Source: Gammaproteobacteria bacterium (lineage in GTDB: Bacteria > Pseudomonadota > Gammaproteobacteria > Xanthomonadales > Marinicellaceae). Taken from it: a DNA stretch of 64,000 nucleotides. Below the pieces are notes generated by a model. It was not told the origin of the DNA. It was given only the letters and a program-made list of their open reading frames with translations, and searched no databases. The position numbers and the translations under genes were made by a program. The stretch covers positions 1-64,000 of the forward strand of contig JAJRQG010000063.1 in NCBI GenBank assembly GCA_024280395.1, in the 5' to 3' direction. Shown here piece after piece: positions 49,901-55,017 of this stretch; within the stretch, counting starts at the first letter, position 1, and every line of letters starts with the position of its first letter.

Positions 49901-52900
49901 TTCAAGTGAAGACCTTTTGTTTCATTGGTCGACCCTTTGGATTTGTCTCTTGCGAATACAGAAATACTGTTATCACCCAAGCCTGCTGCATAAACATACT
50001 TACCATCATAGCTAACCACAACAGCACTGGCTCCCAACAAACCGTCAACCACACCACCTGTGTCTATTGTGTCATTGTATCCATCAATTTCAGATTCTAC
50101 AAAAGCAAAAACAGGATCTGGTTGGCGTCTTTCCAACACAGTTAAAGTTTTACCTTGAAGCCCTGAAGCTGTTGTCATCACATGCTTGCCATCAATCGTA
50201 ATGATCACATCATTAACTTCATCCAATCCAACAACATTAATTTTTTCTTGCTTGTTTAACGCTCCTTGAGAAGTTCTGTTTAATACAAAAACAGCATCCG
50301 CAATCGGGTTTCCAACAAACACATGCTGTCCATCTTTACTGATTGCAACCGATGTTAAACCCACTAAAGTTTCAGTAGCATTGAATAATAAGTTAATATC
50401 ATTATAAGCAGTATTGTAGGCAACTGCTATCGGTCCACCACCTGAAATTTGATCAAGTACTACCAATTTATTGGTGCCTGTAGAAGCCAGGTATAAATTC
50501 ATCCCATCATCACTTGAAACGACATCGTTGACACTCCCAATGTTGGCATCATTAAGGGTATTAATAAACGTTAAATCGCCCGTCATGCTATTGCTAGTAT
50601 AAGCATTAACATTACCGCCTGTTGCGTCTACCACATAGACAATTGAACCATCCGGATTTTGCGCCATTGCTCCTGCATCTGACTGTAATATTGTACTCAC
50701 ATGTGCAAGCAAACCTGAACCCGTATCTCGAGAATAAACATTGATTTCGTCATCGCCAGTTATATAAACATATTTCTGATTGTTACTAAGAAGAATATCT
50801 ACGGGTGCTGCAGGGATATTATCTGCCATTGGACCCAAATAAGTTAACTTTCCAAAATTGGCTGAGAACGGATTTGTATCTCGCCCAAATGTGGCTATTG
50901 TAGGTGCCATACCTGTTACTACATCTGACAATACATACAAATGTTGTCCAGAATTACTCATACTCATCGCTAAAGGCGTCTCTATCCCATCAACAGAATC
51001 TACACCTTGTGTGATTGTTTCAACAATATTAATGTCGCCAAATTGACTACCAACAACCGTATTGCGCTTAAATACATACAATTTTGAATCAATTCCATTT
51101 ATATTGGGCGAAGTAACATAAATATGATTGTCATCTGGACTAGCAATCATATGCGTGCCACTGGCACTTAGTAAAGATGTTTGGAATGCCGTTAAGCCAC
51201 CTGGCACAGGTGATACAGCTGAACACGACCACTCTACATCACTTAGTTCTGGAGGAAACACATCCACAACATTTGCCCCAAAAGCATCATCAGGACCTTC
51301 ATTCGTTACATTAATGGTATAGCTAACTGGCTTGCCAGGAGTAGCTACAGATGGAGATCCACTGTTTGAAATGGTTAATTTTGAGGTTCCGGACAAAGAA
51401 TACTCAACACTGTCGGAATTATTACTATCAACAGGATCAAATCCAGCCGTAGTTGCACTGGCAACATTGACAACTTTACCTGTTTTATTGGCTTGGGTGC
51501 TAACTTCAACCATAAAAGTAGCTGTAGAGTTCACCTCCAGTGACACTTGTGTATTAATTGCTGCATTGGTTACCGGCCCTGCGCTCACACAAGATCCCTG
51601 ACCGGTAATGGCACATGTCCAACTGCGTGTGGACAGATCGAATTTCAAATCACTCAATTGGTCAACAACATTGATATTACTTGCACTCGAAGGTCCTAAA
51701 TTTGTAACCACTATTTTATAAGTAAGATTAGTAATTGTAGGATCATTAGTATTTTGCGTTATTGGCCCTAAAGTTTTTTCCAACTTAATATCAGACACCT
51801 CTCCAAGAGAGGTTGTATCAACAATATTGGTATTATTAAGCGGATTCGTTTCATCAACATCTGCTGGCAAAGTCGCAGTCACGCTATTAGATATGATACC
51901 TGTCGCATTGGCTGCAATATCACCAGTTATGGTAAAAGTGACCTCTGTTTGAGCTTCTAAATCTATGCTTGCATTTAACTGATCACTATTCTCAGGTGAA
52001 GTGGGTGAACCCAAACCGCAAATGTTACTTAGCGTATTACAACATGCCCCAGCATCACTGGTCGTACAAGTCCATGAAATACTGTTAGTTTCATACCCTC
52101 CTAAATTTGTTGGATACAAAGGCATAACATCTGTAACCGTAATCCCAATTGCAGGAACAAAACCGTTATTCCTGACCACAATGTCATAACTGTTACTTGT
52201 TCCGGATGCTGTTGTTATTTTACCATCTGTTTTAGTTACAACTAAATCTGTTCCATTGGTAATCTCGTTAGAAACATCGTCAGTCAACGCATCGGCACCT
52301 ACATTTTGTGTAGTCAGAGGCTCTGCAATACTAATAGTAACCGTATTACACACTTCATTGTCCGCTGCGGTGGCTATATCACAATCACTGCCACCTGCAG
52401 ATTTCAAACGTGTATGTATTCTAATTTCTGAGCTATTACCACTAGCAACACGCAATGGCACACTGAGCACTTCCCCTGTTCCTTTTACAATCTCAGAAGT
52501 AAGCGGACAATTATCTGGAGTTATATCTCCATCAATCGCTCCTCTGTCACTGCTACAATACTCCCAGCAAGGTGTCGTTAATACAGGGTCCTCAGGCTGA
52601 AGGTTGACATTACAATTTGTTGGGTGATCTCCCAATAAGTTAACATCTAAATTATCGACTAAATTCACACCATTTTCTGTTTGCACAAACACGCCATTGG
52701 TATCAATCATAAAACCAGCACCTAAGTCACTGGGACCAGCATTACTGACCACTATTGAATAGGTGAAAGGTTCATTGGGGACCAAGCTGCCATTTTTACT
52801 GGTCTTGGTGATGGATAAATTTACTTTTCTGTCAAGAACATCATCACTATCAGTGCCTGATACGTTGGTTGTACCTCTAACTCCCATAGGATTGTTTGCT

Positions 52901-54510
52901 GTCGCCGTATAAACCAACGGATTGGTTACCGCACTAGAGTCAAAAGCACCTGTAATGGTGAATGTTGCATTATCTGAAGCTGGAATATTGACTAAGGTAT
53001 TAACATTATTAACATTAGATGCAGTGCCACAAGAAGTGATATTATCATCCAATAAACAGGTCCAAGATACACCTGCCGTTTCAAATTCAGCAATGACATT
53101 GTCAATTACAGATACTCCGGTTACATCAGATGGCCCAGTATTGCCTACTACCAAAGTGAACAACCCATTTTCACCTGGTGTATATGTAGTTTTAGAATCA
53201 TCCAATGTTAATGATAAATTTGATTCAGGGTCATAAATCAATGACTTGCTGTCATTAACAGGACTGGTACCTGTGACCACTGGTGTTCCAGTAGGATTGG
53301 TTGCCGTAACCGTATATATTAATGGGTCAGTTGTGGTTGCAGAATCATAGCTTACTGTCACTGTATAGGTGACACTGCCACCAGCAACAATATCTGCAGT
53401 GGTATTCAAGCGTGAATTAACAGTCCCAGCGGTACAACTACTACCAACTGAAAAAGAACAAGTCCAACTGATGGCAGAAAATTCACTTAAATTATTATCA
53501 ATAACCGTGGCTGCTAATACATCACTGTCTCCACTGTTACTTACTGTTACCGTATAAGTTTGACCATTTCCTGGAGTATAATTGGTATCTCCAGAGATTG
53601 TTGTATCCACAACAATGGACAAATTTGATACCAAATTTAAAGCATCAGAATCTGTTGCTATTGCAGGTGTTGGACCACTGGGATCAGTAGCATTGGTATC
53701 AAGTATATTGGCACTTACTGCATAAACCAAATTAATGGTTCTAATCCCGCTATCATAATCTGCCGTTGCCACTATTATCGTAGTTTCACCAGAGGCTACA
53801 TCTAATGACAAATCATTTAGCGGAGCTGGTGGTGAACAACTGCTACTAACAGTCTGTGGCGTACACGTATAACCAGTCACTGTCATACCAGGTGGCACAA
53901 CATGTGAAAAGTCTACATTCAATGCATCACTGGGCCCTGCATTGAGCACTTGAATTGTATAATCAACACCAGAAACCCCTGGTGTGTAGGTAGTAGAACT
54001 ATCATTAACATTAACATTGATATCTGTTTGTGAAGCGCGTGTAATGGTTTTACTATCCATATCATCATTGTTGGTGCCAGTATTATTGGTGGCAACCAAA
54101 AAATCCATATCAGTAAAAACATCAGACAATATCTGGACATTGGTAAAAGTAAAAACCACACCATCCGTATCAGCCAAATCAATCAATGTATTGATTGCTC
54201 CTGTACCACCTGCAGTAAGACAATCAGAAGCTCCCGTTGGAACTACAGTGCATGTCCAAGCCAGGCCTGTCAACTTAGCAATAATATCGAAAGAGGCTGT
54301 TACCGATAAACCTGAAATAGTTCCGGCGGCTGCAGTGGGAGTTTTTTTAACCGTAAAGCTATAGGAACTACCTTGACTTGTACCTGGAGTAAAAGTACCA
54401 ACTGTTCCCGGTGTTATTTCAACAATGACATCAATTTGCGCCATTACCAACCCAGAAAAAAGTACCAATAAGGCACACAAGCCATTTTTAAATGTGATTC
54501 CACTATTCAT
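40903..54510 (-). CDS. Giant secreted DUF11 / beta-propeller protein (4535 residues)
   Basis: A signal peptide (ALLVLFSGLVMAQ) is followed by about 16 DUF11-like Ig-fold units. Most have a W-T-C or similar then a second Cys 7-11 residues later. Four units carry beta-propeller blocks between those cysteines (C1096/C1860, C1999/C2388, C3053/C3424, C3552/C3935), and one carries a propeller at an earlier loop (about 2476-2868). I count 42 blades of about 53 residues with the YVTN/lactonase pattern (SPDGKHVYVA...VFSRD...TGxLTF). The C-terminus ends RIIFIDGFEGSVP. First gene of the operon; its ribosome site (GGGAA) is modest. Likely a surface adhesin or matrix fibre; no enzyme motif is visible. Confidence 0.85.
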   Translation of the reverse strand: MNSGITFKNGLCALLVLFSGLVMAQIDVIVEITPGTVGTFTPGTSQGSSYSFTVKKTPTAAAGTISGLSVTASFDIIAKLTGLAWTCTVVPTGASDCLTAGGTGAINTLIDLADTDGVVFTFTNVQILSDVFTDMDFLVATNNTGTNNDDMDSKTITRASQTDINVNVNDSSTTYTPGVSGVDYTIQVLNAGPSDALNVDFSHVVPPGMTVTGYTCTPQTVSSSCSPPAPLNDLSLDVASGETTIIVATADYDSGIRTINLVYAVSANILDTNATDPSGPTPAIATDSDALNLVSNLSIVVDTTISGDTNYTPGNGQTYTVTVSNSGDSDVLAATVIDNNLSEFSAISWTCSFSVGSSCTAGTVNSRLNTTADIVAGGSVTYTVTVSYDSATTTDPLIYTVTATNPTGTPVVTGTSPVNDSKSLIYDPESNLSLTLDDSKTTYTPGENGLFTLVVGNTGPSDVTGVSVIDNVIAEFETAGVSWTCLLDDNITSCGTASNVNNVNTLVNIPASDNATFTITGAFDSSAVTNPLVYTATANNPMGVRGTTNVSGTDSDDVLDRKVNLSITKTSKNGSLVPNEPFTYSIVVSNAGPSDLGAGFMIDTNGVFVQTENGVNLVDNLDVNLLGDHPTNCNVNLQPEDPVLTTPCWEYCSSDRGAIDGDITPDNCPLTSEIVKGTGEVLSVPLRVASGNSSEIRIHTRLKSAGGSDCDIATAADNEVCNTVTISIAEPLTTQNVGADALTDDVSNEITNGTDLVVTKTDGKITTASGTSNSYDIVVRNNGFVPAIGITVTDVMPLYPTNLGGYETNSISWTCTTSDAGACCNTLSNICGLGSPTSPENSDQLNASIDLEAQTEVTFTITGDIAANATGIISNSVTATLPADVDETNPLNNTNIVDTTSLGEVSDIKLEKTLGPITQNTNDPTITNLTYKIVVTNLGPSSASNINVVDQLSDLKFDLSTRSWTCAITGQGSCVSAGPVTNAAINTQVSLEVNSTATFMVEVSTQANKTGKVVNVASATTAGFDPVDSNNSDSVEYSLSGTSKLTISNSGSPSVATPGKPVSYTINVTNEGPDDAFGANVVDVFPPELSDVEWSCSAVSPVPGGLTAFQTSLLSASGTHMIASPDDNHIYVTSPNINGIDSKLYVFKRNTVVGSQFGDINIVETITQGVDSVDGIETPLAMSMSNSGQHLYVLSDVVTGMAPTIATFGRDTNPFSANFGKLTYLGPMADNIPAAPVDILLSNNQKYVYITGDDEINVYSRDTGSGLLAHVSTILQSDAGAMAQNPDGSIVYVVDATGGNVNAYTSNSMTGDLTFINTLNDANIGSVNDVVSSDDGMNLYLASTGTNKLVVLDQISGGGPIAVAYNTAYNDINLLFNATETLVGLTSVAISKDGQHVFVGNPIADAVFVLNRTSQGALNKQEKINVVGLDEVNDVIITIDGKHVMTTASGLQGKTLTVLERRQPDPVFAFVESEIDGYNDTIDTGGVVDGLLGASAVVVSYDGKYVYAAGLGDNSISVFARDKSKGSTNETKGLHLNFIASYNNNDSGISNIIDVDSMVITPNDKYLYVGSADQSTLAVFKTASDGTLTQVESHSHASNTIDGLLGVAALAVDATSQDLYIAGKFEASVAHYSINSADGKLTFVDAVANGDAGVNGLAGARSIAISPDGQHVIVANSIDDSVVVLSRDAMDGKITFMQSLFSVGDQPMDLAISPDGEHVYVVSANDSRLTVLKRVTGSDNFGRLSNITSYSDGIAGFDYLLGARTVAVSNDGSKVYVGSEFDNAISMMDREQNSNSVTFGQLALIEVQVAIQVETDNANQVEVLSQIYDLVVSKDSKHVYTAGFSANAISAFVLGSGSSCSAKGSGNIDDIVDVGVNGTLTYSVTAKIRPDATGVLTTEASLISPDNFTTIMPVNNCTSAAGMANENCDLDNITLVPKTDLTITKTDNRLSAIAGEPIQYEIVVSNIGPSNAKSTASEVITITDLLGSDFDSGSVNWTCDATGSGSLAFTQVVKNGNNNTVGLQGVSSLAIASDLAGLGPHVLATSVLDNGLLAFSINQTTGELTQVLEAGDFVQATGNINLTGARDVIVIDNDVYVASKVDDSLVAFKASDSSGLTLSWVANHNFSSGAFGLNQAVSLVASNDGKNIYVAGANDNSVVVFSRDLMTGVLTPTSVITQGDANGSLGLSGVNALAISGDNNSIYTSGVNNGKLGVYKRNLVDGSLSLVEVQDSSSTGVTLTGVSSIHVSNDGKQVYVSSASNNAVYVFTRKNDVPLSDSTYGSLSLQQALYQNTDNVIGLLSPAEVTASVDGRHVYVASEQSDSVVWFARNLDTGNLTFGGIINDITSNVDGLDGAISVVVDVSGNFVYVAGSKDNGIAVLSRLDDSFCLAGGTGDIQTNVDIAVNGSLTFLVNATVAAGVTGSISNTASVSSCYTPVPMDLSTCSGSDNVNTNNTDTDTDSVNPVADLMITKTDGLSQYDGLSGAVKVTGNNENLYVAAKGENAIGIFARNDNGADADFGNLNYLGNVQNGIDGVSGLLAVSDVLLSADGKTLYAAGSGDNSVVVFSRSLADGSLTFLERHSSGVFGVIGIEGVKSIALSDDGMHLYATGPLTNSMAVFTVDQTDGRLSFEQSLQNAVDGASGLISASDVAVSVDGKHVYVTSDIDNSVNVFLRNPNSSSLGFGQLSYMASYTNGVDGVAGLSGASALTLSKANDGDFVYVLGSAEQSVVVFSRDVSTGVLTFVEFKQNGTSSVEGLTLGRDLMLNADETSLYVAGFTENALVQFDRNTTDGTLLFVNALNDGDPLLLPGENIDGLSGASGVFLPSDDTHVYIAASGDNSIAAFGRDNSGTIGQNGNIVFQQSLIDGEGGVSPGTEVTYTIVVSNAGPSNVKKAEIVDVFPPEFEQITYECFPVAGAMCPMGLHTGNVNIVADLPVGSSVEIIAKGMIKSDVTGVLVNTATVASSTNPSDAISDPDLTNNSATDDDTLLSPAVNLVVTKENGVNAVIPGTSVTYTIVVSNDAMMPGNNEPADINNVLITDIVPEEISNVTWSCQAFPQPGLLDDADGNDLINNFTSYNDLDFHNDMVINQSGTHAYVTGVSSGSSVVLVYERNLRTGELLEIQRLTNATNGVSGLAGANGVALSPDQKYLYVASDVDDSVVTFSIDGMTNQLSFVGILTDGLSGVNGLGGATDIVLSIDGIHVYVAAKLDNAIAQFNRNPITGVLSFNTVLTGVEGLSGVEAMVFDATGQFLLVAGESNDSLASFKRTAGSGILVPADVIQDFEVAGSVLKQPRDVIIQAGKVYVASYASDAVSVFDMNALTGELSYNYVIHHGDTSVSALEGPESLVFSDTGNELYVASSISGSVTLFALENEVLSALNVVYDTSTIAGLDNVSEILIDPQGGFFYALSDDLVLASLLNGSNCQSQGTGNVNDMADISSGGHLTYTVQGDVQPAVTGVLSNTATALTGTGFVELFSPDNSATDTDPLTPISDLSVIKTDGLTEVVAGTPLAYDISAFAAGPSTVNASLVDMVPLFPTDNAGFFEGTIQWQCALNKTVQFSQEYSDDMANGLNGVSDVIVSSDGLYAYATSSIDGSVSIFNRNISGELTFDSVVNEGDMLIGGMVEGLAGAASLSFDSTEQYLYIVSEMANSVVVFSRDTNTGLLDFIQKVSSGVDGIVGMTGPVGLVVTPDNKAVYVAAKGSDSITVLARDESTGMLSFVERIKDGFGTIPVVDVIAGINDIKISYDGKFVYTSSTKFFSAIAVFSRDLTTQSLTFVEVIRSGDSNGGLTVAGMDGLQSITMSPGSRYFYAVASTDSSLLTFSRNDIDGTLTYQRVLQVGDADSGEIMTPTSVTITPDGGRLLITDANTDSVSLFDRNISTGTLALVDVFTNIVHGSALMNEPKSLVTDGINILVVSEVSSALVALRITAHSECLVDNTDPNIAAANLFMTPGSAGGINVQALVHPSARGIINNTAAITPILGAGDDNLANNFGLDTTTITIETDVEIIKTGPANAIAGEAIEYTLILTNTGPSDALDVRVTDIFDAAIINATWLCSSTGRSLCNNVNGTGSVDTIVNVAINGQVEINISATVDPAFLGTLDNSATAIVIEEGFNTDTDLSNNTIMISTTVTMVADVAVTKTNNQTVLIAGETIVYEIVVTNNGPSDAPDNLVTDIMPSLLTNVTWTCMTDAASNCSATGTGNINDITYISANGQLTYQVTAFLPSATEVGVISNSVDVEVRQPATDPNLSNNNAVDTDTTDIVADVMIELTSDINPYDPDGPVNLPFLIDITNVGPSDARNVMATFDIAANATYQIPFRCVEQTSLVLLCDIGYMVAGENKKIAIDYRLVEATPTTITSTAIVTATTFDPDLNNNTSMLDTELLTGIDIRVTKSNGSNILRLGFQTTYFIRIDNIGSIDAGNINIVETMPAELLNGTWTCSASNGATCLISNASSVISATGNLPSGGVIEIVVEALVDPALPNLVLTEISNTVEATMVTPIVEQDYQLLNNTATDTDVLLRIIFIDGFEGSVP
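42709..43854 (-). repeat. Insertion block 5: one seven-bladed propeller
   Basis: Residues about 3553-3934, between C3552 (IQWQCALN) and C3935 (HSECLVDN). Seven blades are countable. The four units after this block (from about residue 3990) are plain DUF11-like domains. Confidence 0.72.
44242..45351 (-). repeat. Insertion block 4: one seven-bladed propeller
   Basis: Residues about 3054-3423, between C3053 (VTWSCQAFP) and C3424 (GSNCQSQGTGNV). Seven blades are countable. Confidence 0.72.
45903..47085 (-). repeat. Insertion block 3: propeller at a different DUF11 loop
   Basis: Residues about 2476-2869. Seven blades lie between the first strand of a DUF11 unit (ADLMITKTDGL) and its second (VSPGTEVTYTIVV), not between the cysteines. 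The inter-cysteine loop of this unit (ITYECFPVAGAMCPMG) is short and intact. Confidence 0.7.
47350..48513 (-). repeat. Insertion block 2: one seven-bladed propeller
   Basis: Residues about 2000-2387, between C1999 (NWTCDATG) and C2388 (SFCLAGGTGDI). Seven blades are countable, and the DUF11 sequence resumes at once after the second cysteine. Confidence 0.75.
48934..51222 (-). repeat. Insertion block 1: two tandem seven-bladed propellers
   Basis: Residues about 1097-1859 of the giant protein. By eye it holds 14 blades, that is two full seven-bladed propellers, between C1096 (VEWSC) and C1860 (SSCSAKGSGNI) of a DUF11 unit. Blades share the features DGxxVYVxS and a V-F-x-R turn. It is twice the length of the other blocks. 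Confidence 0.75.
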
Positions 54511-55017
54511 GATTGATTCCCGATATTTATTGTTTTTAGTTGTTTAACTTGAACAAGTGAAGTCCTAGAATAATATTTTTGAAGGCAATCTGAAAATAAA
54601 ATTTTCATCAATGCAAATGTTTTATTACAGACTTTAGTATTTTTTTGAATGGAAGTTTGCAAAGTATTATCCCCTTAATAACAACTCTTTAAAAACCCTA
54701 TTATAAAATTTTACTGCGTTCTATCGTTATAACAAATGATGCAAATGTTTGTACAAATGGAGCAAACAGAAAATTTATTAGTCGTAAACCTATGAATTAT
54801 ATAGCTTTAGGTTTTATACAAGAAAGGCAAAAATATTTAATATAAAAGTCATTACTCATAAAATAAAACCACAAAGTCAGTTTTTATTTGTCCTTAAATT
54901 AAATCGATATAGCTTGAAACCTCCTCAATGACAACGCACGGGCTTATCGATTTCTGGGTTTGATAAATTTCAAACTCTCATTAAATTTCTATGCTTCAAG
55001 GTTTAAAAACCTTATCT
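54511..55017. other. 507-bp leader region of the giant operon
   Basis: No gene is seen. It must hold the operon promoter, which I cannot fix. Notable signals: the 12-mer ATGCAAATGTTT occurs at 54611-54622 and again at 54739-54750; see the 21-bp direct repeats at 54732-54767. A weak stem without T-run (AAGGTTT/AAACCTT at 54998-55013) follows the SpoIID-like gene stop. Confidence 0.5.
54732..54767. promoter_or_regulatory. Direct repeats with 21-bp period, possible regulator site
   Basis: ACAAATGATGCAAAT (54732-54746) and ACAAATGGAGCAAAC (54753-54767) match at 12 of 15 positions with a spacing of 21 bp, two helical turns; the palindrome TTTGTACAAA sits between them. It lies about 220 bp upstream of the giant gene start. 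A regulator site is a guess from spacing; AT-rich chance repeats are possible. Confidence 0.3.

Noticed and set aside
27447-54510. CRISPR array or phage/tail-fibre origin for the long repeats
   Set aside because: Repeats are protein-level (about 53 and about 120 residues), diverged at DNA level, in continuous reading frames with signal peptides; no phage genes are nearby.
27447-54510. Type IX secretion, LPXTG or PEP-CTERM sorting for the giant proteins
   Set aside because: C-termini lack the Ig-like T9SS domain, the LPXTG box, and the PEP motif plus membrane helix and basic tail; only the short DGFE-type ending is shared.
54998-55013. AAGGTTT/AAACCTT hairpin as terminator of the SpoIID-like gene
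   Set aside because: AT-rich stem with a two-base loop and no T-run; too weak to list as a terminator.
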